Below are positions 24,577-34,135 of a DNA stretch of 64,000 bases, piece by piece. The translations under genes and the position numbers were made by a program. Positions within the stretch are counted from its first letter, which is position 1, and each line of letters opens with the position of its first letter. Origin of the DNA: Micromonospora sp. WMMA1947 (lineage in GTDB: Bacteria > Actinomycetota > Actinomycetes > Mycobacteriales > Micromonosporaceae); contig NZ_CP114909.1 of assembly GCF_027497355.1 (NCBI RefSeq), forward strand, positions 2,542,001-2,606,000, in the 5' to 3' direction. Under the pieces are notes generated by a model. It worked only from the letters and a program-made list of their open reading frames with translations, was not told where the DNA came from and ran no database searches.

Positions 24577-25845
24577 ATCACCAGCGAACTCCCGCGTCTC
24601 GCGGCGGTTACCCGACCGCAGCGGGGTTCCGGCGCGTCGGGTGCCGTCCGCGTGCCGTCGGCCGGGGCGGGGCTGCACGGCGGCGTACCGCCGGGCGAGC
24701 GGCTGCGGGTGCTGCTGGTCGAGGACGACGAAGGCGACGCCTTCCTGGTCGGCGAGCTGCTCGCCGAGACCAACTCGATGATCGACCTGCTGGTGGCCAC
24801 CAGCCTCAGCGAGGCCCGGCAGCGGGTGATGGGCGTCGACTGCGTCCTGCTCGACCTGGGCCTGCCCGACGCGCAGGGCCTGGACGGGCTGCGCCGGGTG
24901 CTGGAGATGGCCAGCGGTGCGGCGGTCTGCGTACTGACCGGCCGCTCGGACGAGCACCTGGGCATCGTCGCGGTCGCCGAGGGCGCGCAGGACTACCTGG
25001 TCAAGGGCCAGGTCGACGGCGTCCTGCTGACCCGGGCACTGCGGTACGCGGTGGAGCGCAAGCGGGCCGACGAGAACGCCCGCCGGCTGCGTGAGGTGGA
25101 GCTGCGCCAGGCCGAGTCCGCCCGCCTGGAGCGCGGCCTGCTGCCGCAGCCGCTGATGACCACCGACGAGGTGTCGGTGCACACGTTCTACCGGCCCGGC
25201 CGGCACGCCGCGCTGATCGGCGGCGACTTCTACGACGTGGTGCAGACCCGGCCGGACCGGATCGATTTCATCGTCGGCGACGTCTGCGGGCACGGCGTGG
25301 ACGAGGCGGCGCTCGGCGTCGAACTGCGCGTGGCCTGGCGGGCCCTGGTGCTGGCCGGGGTGCCGGACGACGAGGTGCTGCCCGCGCTGGAGCAGGTGCT
25401 GATGAGCGAGCGCCGCCTCCAGGAGATCTTCGCGACGGTGGCCACCACCCGGCTCGACCTGGCCTCGGCACGGGCCACCGTCCGCCTCGCCGGTCACCCG
25501 CCGCCGCTGCTGCTCAGCGGCGGGAAGGTCGCGCCGGTACCGGCCAAGGGCGGGTTGCTGCTGGGCGTACGGCCGCGCCGCCCGGTCGCCTTCGACCTGG
25601 AGTTCGACACCGACGACTGGTCCCTGCTGATGTACACCGACGGCCTGATCGAGGGCCGGGTGGACGGCGGGGACGAACGCCTCGACGTGCCGGGCCTGAC
25701 CGGGCTGCTCGACGACCCGGCGAACCGGGCGGTGCCGCTGGCCGAGCTGCCCGCCTGGCTGGTCGGGCGGGCCGAGCAGATAAACGGCGGCCCGCTGGCC
25801 GACGACGTGGCGATGTTGCTGGTGACCCGCGGTAGCGGTCGGTGA
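24577..25845 (+). CDS. Receiver domain fused to a PP2C/SpoIIE-type phosphatase
   Basis: About 422 aa. A receiver domain comes first (LRVLLVEDDEGDAFLVGELL, phospho-acceptor in VDCVLLDLGLPD, Lys in DYLVKGQVDG), then a coiled linker, then a SpoIIE-type PP2C domain (LIGGDFYDVVQTR, FIVGDVCGHGVDEA, LLMYTDGLIEGR, DDVAMLLV). It is of the RsbU/RssB type and probably dephosphorylates an anti-sigma antagonist or another Ser/Thr-phosphorylated target. The start is uncertain: a good AAGGAG sits six bases before ATC at 24577, while the nearest canonical in-frame starts are GTG at 24523, without a site, and GTG at 24649. First gene of a signalling operon. Confidence 0.85.
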   Translation: MTSELPRLAAVTRPQRGSGASGAVRVPSAGAGLHGGVPPGERLRVLLVEDDEGDAFLVGELLAETNSMIDLLVATSLSEARQRVMGVDCVLLDLGLPDAQGLDGLRRVLEMASGAAVCVLTGRSDEHLGIVAVAEGAQDYLVKGQVDGVLLTRALRYAVERKRADENARRLREVELRQAESARLERGLLPQPLMTTDEVSVHTFYRPGRHAALIGGDFYDVVQTRPDRIDFIVGDVCGHGVDEAALGVELRVAWRALVLAGVPDDEVLPALEQVLMSERRLQEIFATVATTRLDLASARATVRLAGHPPPLLLSGGKVAPVPAKGGLLLGVRPRRPVAFDLEFDTDDWSLLMYTDGLIEGRVDGGDERLDVPGLTGLLDDPANRAVPLAELPAWLVGRAEQINGGPLADDVAMLLVTRGSGR

Positions 25846-25877
25846 GCGTGAGCGCGAAAGGCTACGGGGAGGAACCT

Positions 25878-27629
25878 GTGAAGGCGTACCAGCAGGGGTG
25901 GACCCTGCGGCGGCGGGTGGTCGCGCTCCTCGGCGTGGTGGTGGTGCTGCTGCTCGGGCTGGCCGCCGCTGAGGCGGCGGTCGCCGCGAAGAACCGCGAG
26001 AACATCGACGCGGTGCTGCTCAAGACCGGCCCGCTGCGCGTCCAGGCGCAGGAACTGATGAGCGTGCTGCTCGACCAGGAGACCTCGGTTCGCGGGTACG
26101 CGGTGAACGGTGACCGCCGTGACCTGGAGCCCTACCAGGAGGGCGTGAAGCGCGAGCAGACGCTGGCCGCCTCGATCCGGGACCTGTCGGCCGACTACCC
26201 GGACGTGCGCCGGTCGCTGGACGTGGTGGAGCAGCAGACCGCGCAGTGGCGGACCCAGGTGGCCGAGCCGGTGATCACCACTGTCGAGCGGGACGGCGCG
26301 GCGGCCGGCCAGGCGCTGATCACCGACGCGACCCGCCAGCAGTTCGACGGCATCCGGACGTCGGTGAACACCCTTCAGGACGAGATCCTCACCGTCCGGC
26401 AGGAGACCGCCGACCGGGTCAACTCGACCAGCAACGCGCTGGTCGTGCTGCTGGTCATCGCCGCGCTGGTGGTGACGACTGCCGGTGTGGTGATGCTGCT
26501 CTCGCTGGACCGGATCCTGATCCGCCCGCTGGCGGCCCTGGTCACCCAGGTGCGCGAGGTGGCCGACGGCGACTACCGGCACCACATCGAGGGGTCCGGT
26601 CCGCCGGAGTTCCGCCGGCTCGCCGAGGACATCGACCAGATGCGGATGAAGATCGCCCGCGAGCTGGACGAGGTACGCGAGGCGCGCGAGCGCATCGAGT
26701 GGGTCAACAGCCAGCTCCAGAAGCAGGCCGAGGAGCTGACCCGCTCCAACCGTGACCTGGAGCAGTTCGCGTACGTCGCCTCGCACGACCTCCAGGAGCC
26801 GCTGCGCAAGGTGGCGAGCTTCTGCCAGCTCCTGCAGCGGCGCTACGCCGGGCAGCTCGACGAGCGGGCCGACCAGTACATCGCGTTCGCGGTGGACGGC
26901 GCGCAGCGCATGCAGCGGCTGATCAACGACCTGCTGGCGTTCTCCCGGATCGGCCGGTTGACCACCGGCTTCACCGAGGTCGACCTGAACAAGGTGATGG
27001 GCGACGTCGCGGGGCAGACCGAGGCGGCGTTGCAGTACGCCGACGCGGACCTGACCTGGGGCGAGATGCCGACCATCCGCGGCGAGGAGCCGCTGCTGAC
27101 CAACCTGCTGGTCAACCTGGTCAGCAACTCGGTGAAGTTCCGCCGGGCGGACGTGCCGCCGAAGGTGCACGTGTCGGCGCGGCTGGTCGGCGACGAGTGG
27201 GAGATCAGCTGCCGGGACAACGGCATCGGGATCGAGCCGGAGTTCGCCGACAAGATCTTCGTGATCTTCCAGCGGCTGCACTCGAAGGACGCGTACCCGG
27301 GCACCGGCATCGGGCTGGCCATCGTCAAGAAGATCGTGGAGTATCACGGCGGCCGGGTCTGGGTGGACACGGACGCCGACGAGGGCACCACGATCCGGTT
27401 CACGCTCCCCGCGCTGGAGGCCGACATCGAGGCCGCCAAGGCGGCGGAGGCGGCGAAGGACGGGGACGCGGCGGACGACGCGGAGCCGGCCGAGGCGCCG
27501 GCCGCCGAGGCTGCCGAGGGCGACCCGGCGGGCGTCGGGCGGCAGCCGGACGGCGAGGCACGCGAAGAGCCGCCCGCGGAGGCGGACCGACACGGTACAA
27601 ACGGTGGCATGAAGGAGACGGTGGGATGA
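25878..27629 (+). CDS. CHASE3 sensor histidine kinase
   Basis: 583 aa. Order: membrane helix ([20 protein letters not shown]), extracytoplasmic CHASE3 sensor ([20 protein letters not shown]), second helix ([20 protein letters not shown]), HAMP, HisKA with [17 protein letters not shown] (phosphorylated His), and HATPase ([37 protein letters not shown]). The H-box form is that of phytochrome-like kinases, which usually work with small stand-alone receivers; one follows directly. The ~55-residue Ala/Glu/Asp-rich tail is unusual. GGGGAGG lies five bases before the GTG at 25878. Confidence 0.92.
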   Translation: MKAYQQGWTLRRRVVALLGVVVVLLLGLAAAEAAVAAKNRENIDAVLLKTGPLRVQAQELMSVLLDQETSVRGYAVNGDRRDLEPYQEGVKREQTLAASIRDLSADYPDVRRSLDVVEQQTAQWRTQVAEPVITTVERDGAAAGQALITDATRQQFDGIRTSVNTLQDEILTVRQETADRVNSTSNALVVLLVIAALVVTTAGVVMLLSLDRILIRPLAALVTQVREVADGDYRHHIEGSGPPEFRRLAEDIDQMRMKIARELDEVREARERIEWVNSQLQKQAEELTRSNRDLEQFAYVASHDLQEPLRKVASFCQLLQRRYAGQLDERADQYIAFAVDGAQRMQRLINDLLAFSRIGRLTTGFTEVDLNKVMGDVAGQTEAALQYADADLTWGEMPTIRGEEPLLTNLLVNLVSNSVKFRRADVPPKVHVSARLVGDEWEISCRDNGIGIEPEFADKIFVIFQRLHSKDAYPGTGIGLAIVKKIVEYHGGRVWVDTDADEGTTIRFTLPALEADIEAAKAAEAAKDGDAADDAEPAEAPAAEAAEGDPAGVGRQPDGEAREEPPAEADRHGTNGGMKETVG

Positions 27630-28078
27630 CCGCGCCCGCGGACGGCAAGAGCCCGATCGAGGTCCTGCTCGTCGAGGACGACCCCGGCGACGTGCTGATG
27701 ACCCAGGAGGCGTTCGAGGAGCACAAGCTCCGCAACCGCCTCACCGTCGTCTCCGACGGCGCCGAGGCGCTCGCCTACCTGCGTCGCGAGGGCCAGTACG
27801 CGGACGCGGTGACGCCCGACCTGATCCTGCTCGACCTGAACCTGCCCCGGCGGGACGGCCGGGAGGTGCTGGAGGAGATCAAGAAGGACGAGGAACTGCG
27901 CCGCATCCCGGTCGTGGTGCTCACCACCTCGCAGGCCGACGAGGACATCCTGCGCAGCTACCAGCTGCACGCCAACGCCTACGTGACCAAGCCGGTGGAC
28001 TTCGAGCGCTTCATCTCCGTGGTCCGCCAGATCGACGAGTTCTTCGTCAGCGTGGTCAAGCTGCCGCCGCGTGGCTGA
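27626..28078 (+). CDS. Stand-alone receiver (Rcp1-like response regulator)
   Basis: 150 aa with a single receiver domain: [19 protein letters not shown], phospho-acceptor Asp in [13 protein letters not shown], Thr in [12 protein letters not shown], Lys in [11 protein letters not shown]. It has no output domain, like cyanobacterial Rcp1 that partners phytochrome-type kinases. Its ATG overlaps the stop of the kinase gene (ATGA), so the two proteins are made together. The output is probably the receiver-phosphatase encoded two genes upstream or another partner. Confidence 0.92.
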   Translation: MTAPADGKSPIEVLLVEDDPGDVLMTQEAFEEHKLRNRLTVVSDGAEALAYLRREGQYADAVTPDLILLDLNLPRRDGREVLEEIKKDEELRRIPVVVLTTSQADEDILRSYQLHANAYVTKPVDFERFISVVRQIDEFFVSVVKLPPRG

Positions 28079-28880
28079 CCCGCTGCTGGACGACGTCGGC
28101 GCGCTGCTGAAGGAGGCAGCGGCCAAGGTCGTCGTGCCGTTGTTCCGCCGGCTCGACGCGTCCGACATCTCCGAGAAGGCTCCCGGCGAGGTGGTCACCG
28201 TCGCCGACCGCGAGGCCGAGGTGCTGATCTCCGAGGGCCTGCGGCAGTTGCGTCCCGGCTCGGTGGTGGTCGGCGAGGAGGCCGTCGCCGAGGACCCGGA
28301 CCTGCTGCGGCACCTGCGCGGCAGCGGCGACGTCTGGCTCGTCGACCCGGTCGACGGCACCTCCAACTTCGCCGCCGGCCGCCGGCCGTTCGCGCTGATG
28401 GCGGCGCTGCTCACCGACGGCGTACCGGTGGCCTCCTGGGTGTACGACCCGCTCGACGGCACGATGGCGGCGGGCCGGCTCGGCGCGGGCGCCCGGCTGG
28501 ACGGGGCGTCGCTGGGCGCGCCGCGGGCCGAGCCGCGGGTGGGCGCGCTGCGCGGCACCGCGGCGACGAAGTTCCTGCCCCCGGACTTCCGCCGCCGGGT
28601 CGAGGAGGGCGGCCGCCGCATCGGTGAGCTGCTGCCCGGCCAGCACTGCGCCGGCCGGGAGTACCTGGACATCCTCACCGGCGCGCAGCAGTTCGTGCTG
28701 TTCTGGCGCACCCTGCCGTGGGACCACACGCCCGGCACGCTGCTGGTGCGCGAGGCCGGTGGCGTGGCCCGCCGGTTCGACGGCGCCGACTACCACCCGG
28801 CCGACGACGGCAAGGGACTGCTCGTGGCCGCCAGCCCGGAGATCTGGGACGAGGTGAGCACCGCCCTGCTGGGCGGTTGA
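28071..28880 (+). CDS. Inositol-monophosphatase family enzyme
   Basis: 269 aa. The Li-sensitive phosphatase motifs are present: [35 protein letters not shown] (metal site 1 and 2 Asp), and [16 protein letters not shown] near the C-terminus. It removes phosphate from inositol phosphate, histidinol phosphate, or a 3',5'-bisphosphate; which is not clear. The GTG start overlaps the receiver gene by eight bases, making it the last gene of the four-gene signalling operon. Its link with signalling is positional only. Confidence 0.88.
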   Translation: MADPLLDDVGALLKEAAAKVVVPLFRRLDASDISEKAPGEVVTVADREAEVLISEGLRQLRPGSVVVGEEAVAEDPDLLRHLRGSGDVWLVDPVDGTSNFAAGRRPFALMAALLTDGVPVASWVYDPLDGTMAAGRLGAGARLDGASLGAPRAEPRVGALRGTAATKFLPPDFRRRVEEGGRRIGELLPGQHCAGREYLDILTGAQQFVLFWRTLPWDHTPGTLLVREAGGVARRFDGADYHPADDGKGLLVAASPEIWDEVSTALLGG

Positions 28881-28975
28881 GCGGCGCTGCGCGACGAGCA
28901 CGGCACGCTGCGTCGACGTCGGACGCCGTACGCCGTCGCCGGCCTGGCGTGTCGCGCGTGGTCCGGTATCGTGAC

Positions 28976-29023
28976 CGGCGGTCTCCGCCAGCAGGCCGCC
29001 GTCCGGCGCCGGCGGAGACGCCG
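28976..29023 (+). promoter_or_regulatory. Leader hairpin upstream of the secreted coiled-coil gene
   Basis: CGGCG-TCTCCGCC (one bulged base, 28976-28989) pairs with GGCGGAGACGCCG (29011-29023), about 40 bases before the start. It could be an attenuator or a terminator of the operon before; I see no riboswitch core. Confidence 0.4.
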
Positions 29024-29064
29024 CTCGGTGTACGGGGGCCGGCGGTCGACGGAAGGACCAACAC

Positions 29065-30102
29065 GTGCCCAGGACCAGCCCTACCGGCCGGCGCGTCCGG
29101 CGGTCGCTGCTCGCCGCGCTCGCCGCGGTGGCCGTGCTGCTCGGCTCCGGCGTGGCCGCCGGGCCGGCCGCCGCCGTACCCAGCCCGAACGCCCCGAACG
29201 AGGGCGGCAGCAAGCAGCTGCGGGCGGCGCTCGAGGCGGCGGCGAAGGGCCACATCGAGGCCCAGAACAAGCTGGAGAACTCCAAGCGCCGGCAGAAGGC
29301 GCTCGCCGCCCAGCTCACCGAGATCGAGGTACGCCTCGTCGGGCTCAGCGCGCAGGCCGGTGAGGTCGCCGCGCAGTCGTACCGGATGGGCCGGCTGACC
29401 GCGACGTCGATGCTGCTCGCGAGCGCCGACCCGAACGACTTCCTCAAGCGCGCCGCCGAGCTGGACGTGATGGCCCAGCGGGACAGCAAGCGGCTGCGGG
29501 AACTGGCCGACGCGAAGGCGCAGGCGGCCGAGGCGAAGCTCGCCATCGACGCCGAGGTGCGGGAGCAGGCCAAGCAGGTCGCGGTGCAGGCCCGCAAGAA
29601 GAAGGACGCCGAGGTGGCGCTGGCGAAGGTCAGCTCGGGCGCCGGGTCCGGCTTCAACGGCACCTCCTCGTCGGCGCGGCCCGCGCCGCGCAACTCGGAC
29701 GGCTCGTGGCCGTCGGAGTCCTGCTCGGTGGACGACCCGACGCCCGCCTCCGGCTGCATCACGCCGCGCACGCTGCACATGCTCCAGCAGGCCAAGGCGG
29801 CCGGTTACAAGCGGTACGCCTCGTGCCACCGCAGCGGTGGCGGCGGCGAGCACCCCAAGGGTCGGGCCTGCGACTTCTCCGCCGCCAGCGGTGGGTTCGA
29901 GGACAAGACCGCCACCGGCGGCGACAAGGCGTACGGCGACAGCCTCGCCGCCTGGGCGAAGAACAACGCGAACCGGCTCGGCATCATGTACGTCATCTGG
30001 TATCGGCAGATCTGGATGCCGAACACCGGCTGGCGCGCGTACAGCGGTGGTGGCAGCCCGGCCGCGGACCACACAAACCATGTTCACATCTCGATGTATT
30101 GA
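29065..30102 (+). CDS. Secreted coiled-coil protein with a C-terminal peptidase-like domain
   Basis: 345 aa. A signal peptide (RRSLLAALAAVAVLLGSGVA, cut after AAA) is followed by ~140 residues of coiled coil rich in Ala/Lys/Gln/Glu, a Ser-rich linker, and a C-terminal domain with paired Cys (ESCSVDDPTPASGC, and ASCHRSGGGGEHPKGRACDF) ending DHTNHVHISMY. The GRACDF and HVHISMY motifs are those of the ARB_07466/D-Ala-D-Ala carboxypeptidase-like fold that binds zinc through His and Asp. It is probably a cell-wall protein; the coiled coil resembles those that regulate NlpC/P60 hydrolases. Activity is inferred. Confidence 0.8.
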   Translation: MPRTSPTGRRVRRSLLAALAAVAVLLGSGVAAGPAAAVPSPNAPNEGGSKQLRAALEAAAKGHIEAQNKLENSKRRQKALAAQLTEIEVRLVGLSAQAGEVAAQSYRMGRLTATSMLLASADPNDFLKRAAELDVMAQRDSKRLRELADAKAQAAEAKLAIDAEVREQAKQVAVQARKKKDAEVALAKVSSGAGSGFNGTSSSARPAPRNSDGSWPSESCSVDDPTPASGCITPRTLHMLQQAKAAGYKRYASCHRSGGGGEHPKGRACDFSAASGGFEDKTATGGDKAYGDSLAAWAKNNANRLGIMYVIWYRQIWMPNTGWRAYSGGGSPAADHTNHVHISMY

Positions 30103-30125
30103 CGCGGCCCGCCGGTGGCGCTGCG

Positions 30126-30131
30126 TACCAT
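30126..30131 (+). promoter_or_regulatory. -10 box of a leaderless promoter
   Basis: TACCAT, then seven bases, then the GTG at 30139. Confidence 0.5.
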
Positions 30132-30138
30132 CGCCACG

Positions 30139-31695
30139 GTGAGCAGCACATCGTCCGACGTCATGGCGGAACCGGCGGCCGACGCCCCGGTTCCGCCGCG
30201 GGCCCTCCCCAACGGGCTCGCCGCGTTCCTCGTCTTCTTCTCCAGCGGTGCGGTGCTGGTGCTGGAGACCGTCTCGTTGCGCCTGGTCGGCCCGTACGTC
30301 GGGGTGACGCTCCAGGTGACCAGCTCGGTCATCGGCATGGCGCTGGCCGCGATCGCCTACGGGGCGTGGTTCGGCGGGTGGCTCGCCGACCGGCGTGACC
30401 CGCGTACCCTTCTCGCCCCGGCGCTGGTGCTGGCCGGCATCGCCACCGCGGTCACGCTGCCGATCGTCAGGTACGCCGGTGAGGCGCTGCGCGGCGGCGC
30501 GGCGAGCGCGGTGCTCCTGCTGACCGCGCTGACCGTGGTGGTGCCGGCGGCGCTGCTGTCCGCCATCACCCCGCTCGTGGTGAAGCTCCAACTCGCCGAC
30601 CTGCGCCGCACCGGCCAGGTGGTGGGCAAGCTGTCCAGCATCGGCACGCTCGGCGGCATCACCGCCACGCTCGGCACCGGCTTCATCCTGGTGGCAGCGC
30701 TGCGCAGCTCCGTCATCGTGCTGGGGCTGGCCGCCGCGCTGGGGGTGAGCGGGCTGGCGCTCGGCGTCTGGCTACGTCGGCAGGCGGATGCCGGTGGGCC
30801 GTCCACGCCGGGCCGGGTCAAGGCCGCGCTGGCGTTGCTCGGTCTCGCCGCGGCCGGGCTCACCGCCGCCGCGCCGAACCCGTGCGACGTGGAGACCGCG
30901 TACCACTGCGCCCGGGTCGAGGTGGACCCGTCGTGGCCGCAGGGCCGCACGCTGTACCTCAACTCGGCCGAGCACTCGTACGTCGACCTGGACGAGCCAA
31001 ACCACCTCAAGTACGCGTACACGCAGTGGATCGGCCTGGTCGCGGACGTGGCGCGGCCGGCGAAGCAGCCGATGGACGCGCTGCACCTGGGTGGCGGTGG
31101 CTTCACCGTGCCGAACTACCTGGCCGCGACCCGGCCCGGCACCGACAACCTGGTGTTCGAGCTGGACGGCGGGCTGGTCGAGCTGGACCGGCGGGAGCTG
31201 GGCCTGCGCACCGGCCCGAAGATGCGCGCCGAGGTGGGCGACGCGCGGGTGCTGCTGCGCGACGAGCCGACCGACAGCCGCGACTTCATCGTCGGCGACG
31301 CGTTCGGCCACCTGGTGGTGCCGTGGCACCTGGCCACCCGGGAGATGGCCGCTGACATCCGCCGGGTGCTGCGCCCGGACGGGATCTACGTGCAGAACGT
31401 CATCGACTACCCGCCGGGCCGGTTCATCCGGGCCGAGCTGGCCACCGTGAAGGCCGAGTTCGCGCACGTCGCGTTGATCGCCCCGCCCGGCGCGATCGAC
31501 GGGGAGCAGGGCGCCAACTTCGTCATCGTCGCCTCGGACGCGCCGCTGCCGCTCGCCGCGATCCCGCCCGGGCTGAAGCTGCTGCCCGAGCGGGCCGAGC
31601 TGATGGACGAGGCGCGGGTGACCGAATGGGTCGGTGACGCGATGGTGCTCACCGACGACTACGCGCCGGTGGACCAACTGCTCGCGACCGCCTGA
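30139..31695 (+). CDS. Membrane protein fused to a spermidine-synthase-like domain
   Basis: 518 aa. The first ~250 residues hold about seven to eight membrane helices (LAAFLVFFSSGAVLVLETVS; VIGMALAAIAYGAWFGGWLA), and the C-terminal half is a Rossmann methyltransferase-like domain of the spermidine synthase family (ALHLGGGGFTVPNYLA, VFELDGGLVELDRRELGL, DFIVGDAFGHLVVPWHL). The motif for aminopropyl transfer is not clearly conserved, so polyamine synthesis is not proven; proteins of this fused type are widespread in actinobacteria without assigned function. The GTG at 30139 fits a leaderless start; a GTG 24 bases upstream is possible. Confidence 0.8.
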   Translation: MSSTSSDVMAEPAADAPVPPRALPNGLAAFLVFFSSGAVLVLETVSLRLVGPYVGVTLQVTSSVIGMALAAIAYGAWFGGWLADRRDPRTLLAPALVLAGIATAVTLPIVRYAGEALRGGAASAVLLLTALTVVVPAALLSAITPLVVKLQLADLRRTGQVVGKLSSIGTLGGITATLGTGFILVAALRSSVIVLGLAAALGVSGLALGVWLRRQADAGGPSTPGRVKAALALLGLAAAGLTAAAPNPCDVETAYHCARVEVDPSWPQGRTLYLNSAEHSYVDLDEPNHLKYAYTQWIGLVADVARPAKQPMDALHLGGGGFTVPNYLAATRPGTDNLVFELDGGLVELDRRELGLRTGPKMRAEVGDARVLLRDEPTDSRDFIVGDAFGHLVVPWHLATREMAADIRRVLRPDGIYVQNVIDYPPGRFIRAELATVKAEFAHVALIAPPGAIDGEQGANFVIVASDAPLPLAAIPPGLKLLPERAELMDEARVTEWVGDAMVLTDDYAPVDQLLATA

Positions 31696-31766
31696 ACGGG
31701 TGACTTTTCTGACCGATTCCGACAGCTGAGGTGTACCGGGGTCGACTTCGGGCAACAGGACCGACC

Positions 31767-33386
31767 ATGGGTGGACCGGTCAGGAACGGCGTGCAACTGC
31801 TCGGCGAGCGATATCGGCTCGTCGAGCAGTTGGGTGCGGGCGGCATGTCGGTCGTCTGGCGCGGCTACGACGAGGTGCTGGGCCGCCAGGTCGCGGTCAA
31901 GGTGCTGGCCTCGCGGCTGGCCAGCGACAAGGCGTTCCGGCACCGGATCCGGGTGGAGGCGCAGGCCGCCGCGCGGCTGTGCCACCCCAACATCACCAAC
32001 GTGTACGACTACGGCGAGTCCGTGCAGGTCGGCCTGACCGTCCCGTACGTGGTCATGGAACTCGTCGACGGCGGTCCGCTCAGCGGGCGGCTCGGCCGCG
32101 ACGGGCAGCTTCCCTGGCGGGAGGCCATGACCATCGGCGCGGAGGTCGCCTCGGCGCTCGCCGCCGCGCACGCCCGGGGCGTGGTGCACCGGGACGTGAC
32201 ACCGGGCAACGTCATGCTGACCCCGACCGGGGTGAAGGTCGTCGACTTCGGCATCTCGGCGCTGGTGGGGGAGAGCGACAAGGGGCCGGACGGCGCGCTG
32301 CTCGGCACACCGGCCTACCTCGCGCCGGAGCGGCTGGACAACGGGCACGTCTCGCCCGCCACCGACGTGTACGCGGTCGGGCTGCTGCTCTACCGGATGC
32401 TCACCGGCCGCCTGCCGTGGCAGGCCAGCACCACCACCGAGATGCTGCGCGCGCACATGTACCGCGACCCGGACCCGATGCCCGCCGTGCCGGGCCTGCC
32501 CGAGCCGGTGGCCGCGCTGGTGCAGCGGTGCATGTCCAAGCGGCCCGAGGACCGCCCGGCCACCGCCGAGGTGGCCCGTACGCTCGCCGAAGCGGCGGGT
32601 ATCGCGGCGATCGTGCCGGTGTCACCGGCGTTCGGCCGGATGGACCCGGCGCTCGCCGAGAACGCGGGCACCACCATCCTGCCGTGGTCGGCGGAGACCG
32701 ACGCGCTGCCGTTCTCGGCGGTGCGTACCCGCACGAGGCGGGCGGTGGCGCGGCGGCGCAAGGTCGAGGCCGGGGTGGCCGCCGTGGGCCTGGTCGCGGT
32801 CACCGCCACGCTCTGGGGGCTGACCTCGCGGAGCCCGGCCAGCGGCGGGGTGGAACCGACCGAGGCGCGGATGAGCCTGCCCGAGCCGATCCCCTGCGCC
32901 GTCGACTACTCGCTGCGCCGCGACACCGGCAAGGACTTCTCCGCCGAGCTGACGCTCACCAACACCAGCGACCGGGAACTGCGCGGCTGGACCATGAACT
33001 TCACGTTCCCCGGCAAGCAGACCGTGACCACGTCCCAGCCCACCGCGCGTCAGGCGGGGCGTACCGTCTCGATCGCCGCACCGGCGACGGACCCGGCGCT
33101 GGCGCCCGGCGCGTCGACGAAGCTGACGCTGGCGGGCCGCTACACCGGGAGCAACACGCTGCCGGTGGAGTTCACCGTCGGCGGCAGCACCTGCGGCGTG
33201 CAGGTCTCCGGCATCGCCGGTTCGGCGCCGACCACCGCGCCGCCGGTGAAGACGCCGGTCAAGCCGGCCACCAAGGCCACCGCCAAGAGCGGGCCGGCGA
33301 AGGCCAAGCCGGCCCCGGCGAAACCGAAGCCCAAGGCCGCGCCGAAGCCCAAGGGCAAGGAGGGCCCGAAGGGAAAAGCAAAGTAG
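31767..33386 (+). CDS. Receptor Ser/Thr kinase with an extracellular CBM2-like domain
   Basis: 539 aa. Residues ~10-270 are a Hanks-type kinase: GAGGMSVVWRGYD (P-loop), VAVKVL (Lys), VVHRDVTPGNVM (catalytic loop), VVDFGISAL (DFG), YLAPERL. A membrane helix follows at ~333-352 (GVAAVGLVAVTATLWGL). Outside is a ~100-residue beta domain starting CAVDYSLRRDTGKDFSAELT and ending VGGSTCGVQ, with RGWTMNFTFPG; this matches family 2 carbohydrate-binding modules, including the paired Cys. A Lys/Pro/Ala tail ends the protein. PASTA repeats, usual in PknB-type kinases, are absent. It may sense cellulose, chitin or cell-wall glycan and phosphorylate cytosolic targets; this is inference. Confidence 0.88.
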   Translation: MGGPVRNGVQLLGERYRLVEQLGAGGMSVVWRGYDEVLGRQVAVKVLASRLASDKAFRHRIRVEAQAAARLCHPNITNVYDYGESVQVGLTVPYVVMELVDGGPLSGRLGRDGQLPWREAMTIGAEVASALAAAHARGVVHRDVTPGNVMLTPTGVKVVDFGISALVGESDKGPDGALLGTPAYLAPERLDNGHVSPATDVYAVGLLLYRMLTGRLPWQASTTTEMLRAHMYRDPDPMPAVPGLPEPVAALVQRCMSKRPEDRPATAEVARTLAEAAGIAAIVPVSPAFGRMDPALAENAGTTILPWSAETDALPFSAVRTRTRRAVARRRKVEAGVAAVGLVAVTATLWGLTSRSPASGGVEPTEARMSLPEPIPCAVDYSLRRDTGKDFSAELTLTNTSDRELRGWTMNFTFPGKQTVTTSQPTARQAGRTVSIAAPATDPALAPGASTKLTLAGRYTGSNTLPVEFTVGGSTCGVQVSGIAGSAPTTAPPVKTPVKPATKATAKSGPAKAKPAPAKPKPKAAPKPKGKEGPKGKAK

Positions 33387-33466
33387 ACCGGCCGAAGGGG
33401 GGTGAGCACGGCAAGGGCAAGGGTCCTGGTCCCAAGAAGGGCTGACGGCCAGGTCAGCGGCCCCGG

Positions 33467-34135
33467 TCAGGTCACCGCGGAGAAGCGCTGCACCTGGGAG
33501 ATGCCACCCTCCACGATCAGTACGCTGTCCGCCTTCAACACGGTGTCCGGCCCGACGTACCGGAACGGTTCCCCGGCCTGCTTCTCGCCGACCACCATCA
33601 CGCCGTACCGGTCCTGCGGGGCGATGTCGCGCAGCGACCGCCCGACCAGCGGCGCGGGCACCTTGATCTTGGCGATGGCGAAGTCGTCGTCGAACTCGAT
33701 GAAGTCGAGCATCCGGCTGACGATCAGGTGCGCCACCCGCTCGCCGGTCTCCTGCTCGGGGAAGACCACGTGGTGCGCGCCCACCGAGTGCAGGATCTTC
33801 GCGTGCTTCTCCGACGTGGCCCGCGCCCAGATCTGCTCGATTCCCAGCTCGGCCAGCGCCAGTACGGTGAGCACGCTCGCCTCCAGCGACGCGCCGATGG
33901 CCACCACGACCCGGCGGAAGTCCGCCAGCCCGAGCTGGCGCAGCACCGCCTCCTCGGTGGTGTCCGCCTGCACCACCCGGTCCAGGTCGGCCGACCAGTG
34001 CTGGACCCGCCCCGCGTCGTGGTCGATCGCCAGCACCTCGTAGCCGAGGCGGGACAGGGAGTCCGCCAGGCGCGAGCCGAACCGGCCCAGGCCGATCACC
34101 GCGATGCCGGTCTCCTCCGGATGTCTAGCCGACAA
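33467..34135 (-). CDS. trkA: TrkA/KtrA-type potassium channel regulatory subunit
   Basis: 222 aa. An N-terminal RCK/TrkA-N nucleotide-binding domain (IAVIGLGRFGSRLADSLSR, then VLAIDHDAGRVQ) is followed by TrkA-C (IKVPAPLVGRSLRDIAP). It is the cytosolic ring that gates the membrane subunit encoded upstream by binding ATP/ADP or NAD(H). The start is a TTG at 34135, backed by GGAGGAG seven bases ahead; it overlaps the trkH stop by 11 bases, indicating coupled translation. Confidence 0.92.
   Translation of the reverse strand: MSARHPEETGIAVIGLGRFGSRLADSLSRLGYEVLAIDHDAGRVQHWSADLDRVVQADTTEEAVLRQLGLADFRRVVVAIGASLEASVLTVLALAELGIEQIWARATSEKHAKILHSVGAHHVVFPEQETGERVAHLIVSRMLDFIEFDDDFAIAKIKVPAPLVGRSLRDIAPQDRYGVMVVGEKQAGEPFRYVGPDTVLKADSVLIVEGGISQVQRFSAVT

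Noticed and set aside
28881..29064. A c-di-AMP riboswitch before the secreted coiled-coil gene
   Set aside because: Only one hairpin is clear; the conserved core of that riboswitch is not recognisable.
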